Of a DNA stretch of 64,000 bases, positions 12,243 through 25,293 are shown piece by piece. The notes beneath the pieces were generated by a model, which worked only from the letters and a program-made list of their open reading frames with translations, was not told the origin of the DNA and did not search any database. The translations under genes were made by a program, and so were the position numbers. The DNA comes from Sodiomyces alkalinus F11. Lineage: Eukaryota; Ascomycota; Sordariomycetes; Glomerellales; Plectosphaerellaceae. The stretch's first letter is position 1. Each line of letters opens with the position of its first letter. The stretch covers positions 5,373,989 through 5,437,988 of the forward strand of contig NW_021167079.1 of NCBI RefSeq assembly GCF_003711515.1, read 5' to 3'.

Positions 12243-13328
12243 TTAATCAACTGCGCCTCTCATGACGTAATAGGTTACAATGAGAATAACCACTGGCAGG
12301 ACCAGGCCTAGCCCGGAAAACAACAGTGATCTGACTGGAAGGATGACGGGGTCCCAAGAGAACTTCTCTGAGCTCTTCGAAGTATCCAAGGTCGATGAAG
12401 TACTGGTTCCATCAAAGCCCCTTTTTCCCGACACAGGGGCATCATCGAGCCCCGGGGTCCCGCACAATGAGTCGAGGTGAGCGACAAGGGAGAGCATGTT
12501 GTCAAAAATGCAGATAGCTTCTTGTACGATGTCGTGGCGCTCGCTGGGAGTGAGAAGAGACTCTACAGAGGCAAGCCGCTCCTTGAACTCCCCTTTGAGA
12601 TTCTCCCCGTTGGTAGGGGGAGAGAAGCGAAAAAAGGCGAGGGGGAGAAGGTCAGCATCCCGCTCCTGATGTGTCGCGCTGAATATCGCCCCGGGAGGTC
12701 GTGATTGGGATGGGTAGCTCATAGTAGGAGTCACATCGAGCTGAGCGTCCGAGCAGGGGCTGGACCAGAAGGTGTCTCCGGGAACAGATTCCAGTATTGA
12801 GCGGATGAAGCGACCGCCGGCGAAGAGAGCCATGAATAATGTGTGAGCGTAAGCGAGAAGGACGTGAGGACGTTCACGAATGGTGGAAGAGATATGTTGA
12901 GTAAATTCGGCCAAGGGGCCGCTCTGAGAAACCACAGCAAGTTGCTCTTCTATGTGATGGGGGGCCCAACCGGTGAGGGTATAGATATCGGCACGCAGCT
13001 GGCCGGAGCGCATGAGGGCTGGTAGATAGAGACGGCTCAGAAGGGAGCGGGTGCGTTCGTCGATGGCGGGCTCAGGGCGCAGAGATGGTTCGGGTGCGGT
13101 GAGAGGCCGTAATAGGGTTTGCCAGGCAGACTCAAAGGCGCTGTATATTGGGGTAATATGAAGGAGGCCGGATAGGTAGATAGAGGGGTCCTGAACATGA
13201 GGTGGTAAAGCCAGGGGCAGACGAGCCATGATGAGCCTGTTGAGCTGCGCATGGACTCCCCGAGTTGCGGCGTTGATGGACTCGGCTAAGGGGCGCTCAT
13301 CGTTGGATAAAGCACTTGCGTGAGACAT
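12243..13328 (-). CDS. Heme-oxygenase-like protein with C-terminal membrane anchor
   Basis: A single exon of 361 aa. The N-terminus (about 15-45) contains NAATRGVHAQLNRL, placed like the proximal-histidine helix of heme oxygenases. The segment around residues 150-180, LLAYAHTLFMALFAGGRFI, resembles the HO distal helix signature (Y-x-x-x-L-x-G-G). An all-helical fold is expected. The last ~25 residues form a hydrophobic helix (LLFSGLGLVLPVVILIVTYY), a tail-anchor arrangement like that of ER heme oxygenases. Fungal members of this family are widespread and often uncharacterised, so heme degradation to biliverdin, CO and iron is possible but not shown. It is convergent with the CDT2-like gene. 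The ATG at 13328 is the first in frame. Confidence 0.8.
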   Translation of the reverse strand: MSHASALSNDERPLAESINAATRGVHAQLNRLIMARLPLALPPHVQDPSIYLSGLLHITPIYSAFESAWQTLLRPLTAPEPSLRPEPAIDERTRSLLSRLYLPALMRSGQLRADIYTLTGWAPHHIEEQLAVVSQSGPLAEFTQHISSTIRERPHVLLAYAHTLFMALFAGGRFIRSILESVPGDTFWSSPCSDAQLDVTPTMSYPSQSRPPGAIFSATHQERDADLLPLAFFRFSPPTNGENLKGEFKERLASVESLLTPSERHDIVQEAICIFDNMLSLVAHLDSLCGTPGLDDAPVSGKRGFDGTSTSSTLDTSKSSEKFSWDPVILPVRSLLFSGLGLVLPVVILIVTYYVMRGAVD

Positions 13329-14166
13329 GCTGTGGGGATACCTCTATCGTTTACTCGAGTAGAGCACAATCGTGACAGGGGCCCATAAGGGAGCAAAGGA
13401 GAGAAAAGAAACGGCGATGAAAGGAGTTAAGCGATAGCGAAGTCATTCGAGTTACGCGAGGTGGTAGGCCAAATAAGGTAGCATATACACTTGTGATGGT
13501 CATATAGGTCGTAAGGTGAGGTTGTCATGTTAGTTGAAAAGAAGAACTTCCTCAAGGTTGAGATGATAAGGTATGGTCGGTCTGCAAAGCGGATCCATGG
13601 CAAAGGTTGGATAATACGGCGACTACCCTAGCGACTCGAGATGGAGGGTTCCTCTGCGATGGACTGACTCATTGTTTCTCCGTACTTCCTTGATGTCGAT
13701 CACACGAGGGTACCTATCTTAGCATCAGAGGAAGTAAAGAAGTCGCAACCGAGGGAACACGGCGCAACCGTCCAGAACAGGGGTTCGACCTGGGGTGGTG
13801 AAAAGACTGATGGCCAGGAACGACAGTAATAAAAGAACTTATTATAATTACGAAGTTATTTATCTCTAGGTAGGTACCTTGGTTGAGGTACTGAGTATAG
13901 AGATAAGATAACTGGCACTGGAAATTCGCTGATGACTCAGGCAAGTGCTAATCAATTCAGGGGGCCCCGTTGTCATCGGTGATTAGTATCCCTTCGTACG
14001 GTGTATGATATGCCTTCAGACATGAACAACTGTGTCGCAGCAGCTCGCCCACGGACCCGAAGGTCACTAATTGTCACACAATTCTTATTGGACCAAGGCG
14101 GATGCGTCTCGGTTGAGAGGACCGGGGAGACTAGACGGCCACTCTGCTCGGAGCTTGTAGATAGGC
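13329..14166. other. Intergenic: divergent upstream regions, no supported gene
   Basis: These 838 bp lie upstream of both the heme-oxygenase-like gene (minus) and the transporter (plus). Only short frames are present. AT-rich TACGAAGTTA-type and GGTAGGTACC motifs occur near 13850-13880, members of the dispersed palindrome families described in the findings. Confidence 0.55.
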
Positions 14167-15744
14167 ATGGTTCCCACCGACCCGGTACCGTCGGTCGTGA
14201 ACGGCTTCGACCACGTTGGCAACGGTGACCATGCCTATCAACCAAGACGATCCGATTCATCTCGGCCTCCCACGAGCGACATGCACAGCGACATCGACAG
14301 GCTCAGCACACCATCCCCCGACTGGCGCGAGAGCCTGAGGCTGAAAGGCATGGCGCGACGGACGTTGGGGATTAGCTGCCTTCTTTTGACGGTGTTTCTG
14401 TGGACACTGTCCAATTTCATGGGATCGGTAGGGGTTTTTTTTTTTTTTTTTCTTCTTTTCTCTTTGTTTGCCTGCTGTTGTGGCCGGTTCTAACGGCGAC
14501 ACCTCGACCAGTATATATTCTCCGACAGCACATACGACAAGCCTTTCTTCGTCGTCTACGTCAACACCTCCATCTTTGCAATTGCACTTATCCCGGTGCC
14601 TGTACGGTTTCTTTTGCGACACGGAGTATCTGGGGCTCGGCGGGTATTATCGCAAGCATGGCGCGAGCAGCCCTCTCTGGGCAGACAGACGACCACCCAC
14701 ACCCGCGGAGGCGAAGACGTGGCGGCAGTGCAGCGACTGCTCGTCGATGACGAGGTCGGTGTCGAGGGTCTCGGTGGCGGCACGGAAGCCACGGCTACAG
14801 AAACATACGGGAGGGAGCAAGGAGGCCGCTTGGGAGGCGGGAAACTGTCGTTGCGGGAAACGGCGACTCTCAGCCTCGAGTTCTGTCTGTTGTGGTTCAC
14901 GGCCAATTACCTCTCGGCGGCATGCCTGCAGTTCACGAGCGTGGCAAGCGTGACCATCTTGACATCGACAAGCAGTGTGTGGACGCTATTACTGGGTACG
15001 GCTATGGGGATCGAGAAGTTCACAAGGCGCAAGCTGTTCGGGGTGCTGGCTTCGCTGGCTGGGGTGGCCCTGATATCGTCGTTAGACCTCTCTGGTTCGC
15101 GCGACGAAGATAGGGGTTCGTTCCCGCACAAGACGCCGGGAGAATTGGCCCTTGGCGATGCGATGGCATTGCTGAGTGCAGTCATTTACGGAGTGTACAT
15201 AACGCTGATGAAGCGCAAGGTGGGCAGCGAGGAAAGGATGGACATGCAGTTGTTCTTCGGGTTGGTGGGGACGTTTAACCTGCTGTTGTTATGGCCACTT
15301 TTCTTTATCTTCCACTGGACTGGCTTTGAGCGGGTAAGTTATGCATCTCAAGATCACTGGCCCCCATCGGGCGACAACAAAAGAAGGAGAATCAAAATCT
15401 CAGGACATTGCTGACTCTCTCCCCCCTTGCAGTTCCAATTGCCGCCCACTGGGACTATATGGGGTATCATCATGGTGAACGCGATGGCGTCGTTCATAAG
15501 CGATATAGCGTGGGCATATGCGATGCTCCTCACGACGCCACTGTTGGTAACGGTGGGCCTGTCTTTGACGATACCGCTGTCGTTGGTCGGGGAGATGATT
15601 CAATACGGACAATACTCGACCTTGTTGTATTGGATCGGCGCGGCCGTGGTGGTCGTGTCATTTCTCTTCATTAACCACGAAAGCCAGGAGAATGGCGCGG
15701 AGTTGCTTGAGATTGGGCGGCGGATAGGCAGCGAGGGCAGATAG
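14167..15744 (+). CDS. SLC35F/THI74-like drug-metabolite transporter superfamily membrane protein
   Basis: Exons 14167-14427, 14512-15333 and 15433-15744; introns of 84 and 99 bp (the first has a long T tract and a TTCTAAC branch site); 464 aa. After a hydrophilic N-terminus of about 60 residues come about ten predicted membrane helices: GISCLLLTVFLWTLSN, then YIFSDSTYDKPFFVVYVNTS (the hallmark of the YML018C/THI74 and SLC35F5 group), an acidic/Gly loop of about 80 residues, and helices through LLWFTANYLSAACLQF, SVTILTSTSSVWTLLLG, FGVLASLAGVALISS, ALLSAVIYGVYITLM, MQLFFGLVGTFNLLLLWPLF and WIGAAVVVVSFLFIN. In yeast this group sits in the vacuolar or mitochondrial membrane with undefined substrate. 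Substrate and direction of transport cannot be told from the sequence. Confidence 0.88.
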
Positions 15745-17398
<1,654 letters not shown>

Positions 17399-18278
17399 CG
17401 GGGTGATCACAGGTTTGCTGGCAAGCGACTTGTTGCACGACAGAAGCAGAGAGCCTCATAATGGACGCATGCATGGATGGATGATTGGAACACGGGCTCG
17501 CACTTTCTTTCGTCATTACACGATGTTCAAATCCAGACGGTCGGTCCTAGGGTGCGGGCAGATGTCGGACTTGGATGTAGCATTGTCTTTGTGGTACTGT
17601 TGTTGTTGTTGGGGTGTTTTCCGGGTTTCTTTTTCGATTTTGCGAATTATACTTCTCGGGATTCCTTCTTGCCGTCCTCAGTGGCCTTAGTGCACAGGCT
17701 GCCTACTAGCCACCCTTATATCCTTTGCTGTCCTTCCGTGCTTGGTTACGAGGTAACTTTAAGCTATCACCTGAACGAAGGTTAACACCTTACTCCGTAA
17801 GGTAGATAAAACTATTAGCAGTCTGAAATACGCACTTTATGTTCGGGTATTAAAAAAAGATAAAGGAAGAAAGAAGAAGGGCGGATATCTTATAAAGGCT
17901 TGAAATGTAATTATAATGTGATTGTTTTGTTAAAGAAGGTCTAAGTAAAATGAGTGTGTATAGGGTGATATAGGTGGTAAAAACATACGCTGCAACTTTG
18001 CGTTCGGTCGAACAAGGTTACTTACTGGATCTGTGCGCGCCACATGAACTCACCTTATTAATAGGTACAAAGTACATACCTTAGGTAAGGTAGACGTGCT
18101 GATGAGGCTGGTAAGATATCTTACCTGTAATTACTTCGTAATTACCTTACATGCTGTCCACGGTCTCATGGAGGACTTGTCAAGATCAGAGGTCAAACGA
18201 AACGACCTCTTATCAAACCACCGCTAGCAAAGCATCTGCCCATGGACCTCGACCCAGATTGCACCGTCCGGCAACCTC
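17399..18278. other. Intergenic, AT-rich, no supported gene
   Basis: These 880 bp hold the YPT7 3' UTR and the upstream region of the next gene. The segment 17800-18140 is AT-rich. An inverted repeat GTAATTAC-TTC-GTAATTAC lies at 18128-18146, with CCTTAGGTAAGG near 18079-18090. Confidence 0.55.
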
Positions 18279-19562
18279 ATGGCGGATGATCATCTGCTCG
18301 CCAAGGTCCATGGCCTTAGTGACCTTGAGCTTGCTGCGCTCCTCTGTCTCTTGAGCCGAGAGCATTGTCTCATCAGCACGCCACCGGAAGCCTTAGACGA
18401 TCTAATCGAAGAGCTACAGCTCGTGAGTTCCCAAGAGAAATGGGAGTACATATTCTCGGCGACACTCTGACGAGAGGAAACAGATATCTACCCAGACATT
18501 CGGCCTAAGATGTGCTGTCGTCCACTGTCACCCGGAGACTACCCTAGATGATTTCACCTCCTCCATCCTCGTCCCGACCACCGCCCGGGCGAGCTCCTTT
18601 CTCCAGGCCCGCCACGCTGACACCCCTGAATCGTCATATTTCGCCTCCCGCTCCGACACCCTCACGCCGCAGCCCCGCGTCACCTCCTTCCAGGCTCCCA
18701 GTCCAAGTACTGTCCCTACTACCAACATCATCGCAAACGTCGTCATCGCCAAGAATCTCAATGCAGCCCCCAAAGCCGTCCAGATCCAGGCACTCGAACT
18801 CCTGCGCACCCGCCGCATCTTCACCCGCACGTCCGTCCAGCAGGCGCCCAAGAAGTTCCTGTTCGTCGCCGCCCTAGCCGCCCGCTCAGGAGGCGCTGCC
18901 CGTGTCACGCCCCATCTGAACGACTTCTTCTACCTTGCGCACTGGCATGACCCGAATGACGGCTTCGCGAACCTTGACGAGGCGGAGTACGGAGGTGGAA
19001 CCGCCGGTGAGGGTTCCGAGACCGCCAGCATGGAGAGCGTCGTCAAGAAGAGCTCCTGCGGCGGAGAGCCGGCCGTGAGCGATGATCCGCTCTTCAGCGA
19101 TGTCGTGAGTGATGATCCCCTCCCCCGAAGACATCCATAACTCCCTACGTCGAGAGAGCTTCACTAACTGGTGTACGTACGACGCAGGACATTGCAACCC
19201 TGGCGAAATTGAGTCGGGAGGTGCAGGTCGACGTCGACGTCTTCCGGTATCAGATGAACATCATTTCGTTTCTACGTATACATCGGGCGGTACGGAGCGG
19301 TGTCAGTCCCACCGCCACGAAGCATTTTGAGCAGCTAATCAAGGCACTGGCACCGCTGCACGGCCTAAACTACGCTACGCCCGCCCTGGTTGCCCTTGCT
19401 CTGAAGAAAACGTATCTACACCGGATACAGATCGTCCGACCGGAGGAAGAGAGGAGCATACAATGGGGCAGCCAGGTCGAAGCCGTCAAGGCGCTCTTGG
19501 ACGGTGTAGGGCCTGAGGAGGTGATGGATGATGTGCTTGAAATGGTACCAACGCCTTTGTGA
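18279..19562 (+). CDS. Magnesium-chelatase-like protein (AAA-derived, fungal), function unknown
   Basis: Exons 18279-18422, 18496-19104 and 19188-19562; introns of 73 and 83 bp, all in phase; 375 aa. The N-terminus (ALLCLLSREHCLISTPPEAL...EELQL, then TFGLRCAVVHCHPETTLDDF) and the helical C-terminus (IATLAKLSREVQVDVDVFRY, FLRIHRAVRSGVSPTATKHF, then EQLIKALAPLHG) match the fungal proteins usually annotated as magnesium chelatase. The C-terminal part resembles the AAA lid of ChlI/BchI and MCM proteins. No Walker A or Walker B motif is seen, so ATP hydrolysis is doubtful. Fungi make no chlorophyll, so the name reflects fold only. It is convergent with GDA1. Confidence 0.75.
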
Positions 19563-19880
19563 ATTATATACGGTCAAACACCGTGTTCGACTTAGTATAT
19601 CTAGCATGGGCAACCGGGAAGGACCCAGCTCAGATAGGATCATGCACCAACCCTTGAGGTCACCGGGATATTCCCAATTCCTCCATGACCGATTCATCCT
19701 TTCCGACATCTGTTTCAGTATCCTTGTCCAAGTCATCTCATGTGAATTGTAGCCGCGTCCGCTTCCTGTCATCAGTGTTCGTCTCTGATGAACGCGGCTA
19801 TGGTATATAGTATTGTGAACGCAACGCCTATTGGTATACACCGCCAAAATCACGCATTCATGGGAATAATAAAAGCATCT
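19563..19880. other. Convergent 3' flanks, no gene
   Basis: These 318 bp lie between the stop codons of the magnesium-chelatase-like gene and GDA1. Only short frames are present. Confidence 0.6.
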
Positions 19881-21646
19881 TCAAAAAATTTCGCTGATCT
19901 TGCACTCCCAGCCCGAACCGGGAGCCAGAAGAGGGAGACTAGACTGCAGTTAGCATGGCGTACAATACGGAATAAGACAACGGTTCACGTCAACTCACCT
20001 GGCGCCTAGACACCAACCAAGTTCGTTGCCCTTGATCTTCTTGGCAATCTTAACCTCCCGATCAATGGGCATTTCATAACCAGTATGGAGAAGAGCCATC
20101 ATAAAGTTGAGGTCAAGGCAATGATCCGGCCGATCCTGAAGCTCTTCAAGCGCTCCAGGAATGCTAGAAAATAGATCCCACGATTCCTCACCGCCGCAGA
20201 CAGTATTCGTAAGGTCGTGCATCTCGCGAAGAGTGAACGAGTCAGGCATGCCAAGGGGCTTCGTGCGGTCGTAGAAAAAGGAGAAGATGTAGACGTCTTC
20301 TTGGATGAAGGTCTTGGCCAGCGAGGGCTGATGGACACCATTGAACGAACAAGGGGCCAGATTGCAATCGGCATCCTTGTGCAGGATCTTCTCGGCAAGT
20401 GCACGGCACTGGGCGGGAGCCGCGTGGCTCGGGCCAGTCAAGTTGAGGGTGACCGATCCTCCGAGGGGATGGCTTTCCGGCAGCTTGACCTCAGTCTCCT
20501 TCGTGAATCCAGGGGCAATACAGGGGTGTACAAGCGGTTTCTTAACCCACTCCCGGTCAGAGCCCTTGGACTCAACAAGCTCGTCCAGAAAAGCGGCGTG
20601 AAGGGCATCCCGGGCCGCCATCAGACCATAGCCAAGATGTGAGTGCTGGTAAAGCTCGAATTTCTGATCTCCGAAGGACAACTCGTATTTGTGATCACCC
20701 TCGGCCAATTTCTCATCGGCCAATCCCTTGAACGTAGGCTCGAACACGATTTGCGTAGAACCGCCACCGAGGTCGAAGACAGCAGCAGTGGGGTTCTTGT
20801 CAGGACCGCCAATTTTGCCGAGGAGATAATTTGTGGTGATCCACGCATACACGCCCTCGTCTGAACCGTCCATGATGGCAACGCCGTTCTCCTCTTTGGA
20901 GACGACGGGGAACGGATACTTCGTCTCGAGATGATGACGAACGGTTTCCAGGATCTTCTCGCTGGCGGCAGGACCGGTGAGGCGCAGGCCAGCAGTCGCT
21001 TTTACTGCGACCGGAGTGCAGCCCTTGAGCTTGTCAGGCACGGTCTGCATCGCGACCTCCATGAGAGGATCAAGGGTCCTCGCGGCCGCTTCGGGATCGT
21101 CCTTATACTTGCTAAGACCACCGACGGACTTTTCGGTCATCTTGAATTCCTCATGCTCAAGCTCGGGTGTGGAACCGCAGTTGTTGAATTTATAGACATG
21201 AATGCGAGAGCCTGTGCTCCCGGCGTCGATCATCAACACGTACTGGACAATCGGCTTCGAGCTGGAGCTGGATTTTGTGCATCGGTCGGTGCCGTAGGAG
21301 GAATCAGCGGGGACCTGGCCATCGGAGCTGGCCCCAGTAGATCCAGACGAGACTAGACAGTAAGATGTCAAATTACAAGTTCGCATATACATCGTGCACT
21401 CCCATCCATCATCTTACCTCCATTATAGATATCAACCCCCCTCGGGGAGAACCATAGAATGCCAAGAACGATGAGGCATACAATAGCCCCGGTCTTGAGC
21501 CATCTTGCCTTCTGTGTTTGCGACATGATGACAGCAGCTAGTCCGGCTAGAAAGCTGGGCTTTCGGGCTGGCGTGAATCGGCCTGGCTTTTCGTATGGAT
21601 CTCTGACGTTTCTGATGGTCGGCAGTGTACTAGACGTTCTTCGCAT
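19881..21646 (-). CDS. GDA1: Guanosine diphosphatase, Golgi (GDA1/CD39 family)
   Basis: Minus-strand exons 21418-21646, 19999-21352 and 19881-19938; introns of 65 and 60 bp; 546 aa. A type II membrane anchor (GAIVCLIVLGILWFS) sits near residues 50-70, followed by a Ser/Gly stem. The apyrase conserved regions are in order: DAGSTGSRIHVYKF, VKATAGLRL, DEGVYAWITTNYLLG and FDLGGGSTQIVF. The last exon restores the family ending (GASLPLL then WECK), which fixed the acceptor at 19939-19940 rather than at the CAG five bases before it. In yeast the enzyme hydrolyses GDP to GMP in the Golgi lumen so GMP can be exchanged for GDP-mannose, supporting glycosylation. Cysteines near the C-terminus fit a lumenal domain. 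Confidence 0.95.
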
Positions 21647-22706
21647 TGGTTGCTCGTCGCCGACGCGGGGTCCAGGGAAACAAGGGAGAAGACGGCAACT
21701 CGAAACGAAGCCTTATTGCATTACTCGAGGGAAGAGCTTCGATGAAGAGCGGCAGAAATAGGTAACGAGCGAGTTATGACGAAAGCCAAGCACGGTGCCT
21801 GTCTTAGAAGAGAAACAAAAAGAAGGAATGGCGTCGTCCGAACAGATAGGAAGACGGCGAAGGACAACACGAGGGAGGTAAATGTGAGGATGGAAGAACA
21901 CACAGCGATTGAGTTAGCCTTCGAGTGTTCACGGATCTAAAAGTCCAGCGCCCCTGGAACGTGGAAGCGGCAAACCCAATCTGGGCATATGGGCCAGTAA
22001 GGTGGGGGCTAGTAGCCCCGCTAGAAATCAAGGGGCTCCTTATATTCAAGTCGTAGACAAAAGACGGTATCAAACAGCCGTTCGAGGCGTGGATGAAGTA
22101 GATGTACTTCGCACAGATATCGTAACTTCGTATCCGTACTTCAGCCATGGTATCACTTAAGTACAGTACCTTATATGAGGTACAAAGCACATACAAAGTA
22201 CTTAACCTTCAGCCTAAGGTAGGTAATCGACGCCTATATTCAAGTACGTATGTGTCTGAGATAAGTACCTTCGAGACTTCGAAGATTAAAAATTGAAGTA
22301 CCTACCTAGTAGGTACAAAGTCTAAGGTACCTATTTATATTGAAGGTCGTAGCAACACAATATGTTTCGTAGAAGTACGTACCGCCACCTGGCTGTCACA
22401 ATTCTGACGGTTGTTGCCACAGGAAGTCGTCGTCAGTTGCTGCCTCGATGGGTTTGGATTCTAAACAGAGCAGGTACACCTTTCTGTATTCGTATTATTT
22501 GCTTCAGTTCCGTACTCTTCCATACACGAAAATAGAGCTGTTGTCTGGACTGTACTAGATCTCAGGGCCCTATTATATTGTAATACCCAACTTGCTTATC
22601 TCCTCCGACTCTCTCCGCGTGTTAAGGAACATCACCACTCTGTGCCTGAGACCTCACTTGCGTGGGACGAAGAGCTAGAAGTGCTAGCGAATATCTCCCT
22701 CCCATC
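21647..22706. promoter_or_regulatory. Divergent upstream region of GDA1 and the PUL-domain gene
   Basis: These 1060 bp lie between two diverging genes. The segment 22140-22400 is packed with GTACCTTA, AGGTACAAAGTAC and AGTACGTA motifs (for example near 22163, 22178, 22307-22335 and 22372), the dispersed short-palindrome type. No gene is supported. Confidence 0.5.
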
Positions 22707-24522
22707 ATGGAGGTCCAAGTGCTCGTGTACGATCTCTCCCAGGGGCTCGCACGACAGCTGTCTGAAGGGCTCCTTGGTTTCCGGCTCGATGCGATCTACC
22801 ACGCCTCGATTCTGCTGAACGGACTTGAGTACGTGTATGATGGCGGCATAATTGCCATTACACCTGGGTCCTCTCATCTCGGACAACCAATGGAAAGAAT
22901 ACCGCTCGGAGATACAGAGCTGCCCATGGACGTCATTATGGAATATCTAGACTCGCTGCGGCCCATCTTCACAGCAGAGGTATGTCGTGGCGCACTCCCT
23001 TGATTATCTTGTCTTACCATCAAATATGAACACGTAGCTCACGCATACCAGCGATATGACTTGTGGACGCACAACTGCAACAATTTCTCCGATTCGTTGG
23101 CCAAGTTTCTGATTGGGAGGGGAATACCAGACCATATCATCAATATGCCGCGAGCTGTCTTGGACTCTCCGATGGGCAGAATGCTCATGCCCCAACTCAA
23201 CCAGACCATTAGCGCCGCCAGGCAGAACGGGTCGATTCTCGGGATCCGGCAAAACGGTACCGTCACAGCAAACGGCACGTCAACCTCTCAACCACAGCTG
23301 GCATCTACTGTGAGAACAGTCAGCAACATAAGAGAGCTAGATGCAGCTCTCAAACCTGCCAAGAGGTCTTTTGCAGTGATATTTTTTCACCTCTGCGACC
23401 TGCCCACCATGCAGGGCACTATATCCATTATACGAAGAGCTAGCCGCCGAGACAGCAGGCAAGGCTGTCCTCATCAAGGTCGACGTTTCCCATGCTCTGG
23501 ATGTAGGCAATCGGTTCTCAATACGGGCAACGCCGACGTTCATAACTTTTCTGCGTGGTGAAAAGGAGAACCAATGGAGTGGAGCAGATCCGGCCGCCCT
23601 TCGCGGCAACGTCCAGCTCCTAGTTCAGATGGCATGGCCGCGGCATCCTCACGAGCTGCTAAACCTGCCGAGCTTCTCGAACCCTACCATCAAGCCAGTT
23701 CTGTTCTCAAGAGTGCCGCCGATGCAGAAGCTTCTAGCGAAAATGGGAGACATGGCACAAGAGCCGGGTGTTCAGGCGCTCAAACACTTTGTCCAGGTGC
23801 ACGCACAGCAAGGGCCGACCGAGGCAGTGTTGCCCGATATGAACCAGCTTGCCGCCTTGCTACAGAAAGCTGTCGCCTCGGCTCCCCCGGAGGGGTCATT
23901 TGCGGTAGTTGACCTCTTCCGATGTGCCCTCCTCGACCCACGGATAAGTGGTTTCTATGCTGAGGAGAAGGGACATGCGGCTGTCATTTCCTTGCTCGAC
24001 ACGGTCAATGGCAGCAAGGACTGTCCCTACGCGCTGCGTCTAGTGACATTGCAGATGGCCTGCAACCTGTTCTCGTCTCCCCTGTATGCCGACGAGATAC
24101 TCCGAAACGACATCGTCAGAACCCCTATTATCCAGTTGATCTCGTCTAGTTTCTTGGATGACAGCCACAGCAGCGTCAGGGTAGCAGCGGCATCCCTCAT
24201 GTTCAACGTAGCCTTGGCGAACAGCAAGACCCGACGGGAAGGGTCAGTCGAAGACTTACCGGAGGGTGATCAAGTGGAACTCGCCGCATCCGTATTGGAG
24301 GCCATCGGACAGGAAGACGGGTCGCCTGAAGCGCTCCAGGGTATGCTTCTCGGGCTAGGACATCTCGTGCACCGCACGGCGTTGGATGGGGAGCTGGCTG
24401 ACTTGTTGAGAGCGATGGACGCCGAGGATACTGTGCTCGCGAAACGAAAGTCGTTTCCGGGAGAGATGCTGGTGATGGAGTTGGGCAAGGAGCTCTTGGG
24501 AAAGGGGCTGAAGCGGCCATAA
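22707..24522 (+). CDS. PPPDE peptidase - thioredoxin - PUL domain protein, with a one-base frameshift
   Basis: Exon 1 is 22707-22979, the intron 22980-23051 (72 bp), exon 2 23052-24522. Residues 1-165 form a PPPDE/DeSI-type domain: MEVQVLVYDLSQG with the catalytic His in IYHASILLNG and the Cys in WTHNCNNFSD. Next comes a thioredoxin fold with a CPPC active site followed by RALYPLYEELA and RATPTFITFLRG, then a PUL (PLAA/Doa1-like) helical repeat domain to the stop. The frame changes between FAVIFF and TSATCPPC: a run of six T at 23382-23387 where five would keep the frame. No intron can bridge this without losing the CPPC site, because the downstream frame has a TGA just before. Everything else is intact. 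The three-domain fusion is known in fungi; the first domain is a deubiquitinase/deSUMOylase fold and PUL binds Cdc48. Confidence 0.85.
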
Positions 24523-25293
24523 GGCATCAGAGCGGTAGATAGTTCTGATTACTTCCCTGCACAGCATCCCTTCGGATAATGAGGACGGGTTGCACAACAC
24601 GTGAGACAAAATTTGAGGTGAAGCAAGTGAGATTATTGCCTGCTGTCTTGGTTTCTTCCTCGCAAGTGAGAGTGAAGCTGGACATTTGGGTACGTACCTG
24701 TTACACTACCGCTGCGAAACCGTAGAGAAACAACGAATATCTTCAATACCTAAGTTGCACTTCCTACTTCTTTCTCAATTCACAAACAAGTGGCCAAATA
24801 TTTGTTTATTATCAATGAAGCAAAGTACCTAAGGTATGCAACCCCCTCATCGACGAGAAGTCACTTGTTTTCTCCCAAGCGATCAATTGACCTGTTACCT
24901 TCCCCTGCGAACAGCTGGCGCCGGCTGCGTGGTACTTCTACTGTCGCAGGCTCTGATTCGGCAAGCGCATTCCACATTCTCTGGTCGATCTGGCAACGGC
25001 GACCCACCACTCCAACAGCTCCCGATTGGGTAAGGAAGTAAACATCGACCAGGGTCCTCGACATAACCCTTGTTGAAAGGGAGCTTGGATTGGGAATGTG
25101 GGCATTCCAACGTCAACGCCTCCGTGAAGTCCTCGACGACATCACTGAGACACTGTTGGAAATGGCTCTCGACTCCCGACTTATGCCCACCAGCGCAAAC
25201 CCGGCCTCCCCTTCTGAACTCCGGGTCGTCCGGTCCTCCGCTTCGACTCCTTCCCTGCGATCCCGCGATGGAGCACTTCCACCACACCTCAGG
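24523..25293. promoter_or_regulatory. Intergenic, upstream of the kinesin gene
   Basis: These 771 bp hold the PUL-gene 3' flank and the kinesin promoter/5' UTR. Overlapping short frames at 25070-25290 run into exon 1 of the kinesin but carry no recognisable motif and are taken as 5' UTR. Confidence 0.5.

Noticed and set aside
23306..23418. An intron to remove the frameshift in the PUL-domain gene
   Set aside because: The downstream frame has TGA just before the FFTSATCPPC segment and no AG acceptor lies between them; the only later AG would delete the CPPC active site.
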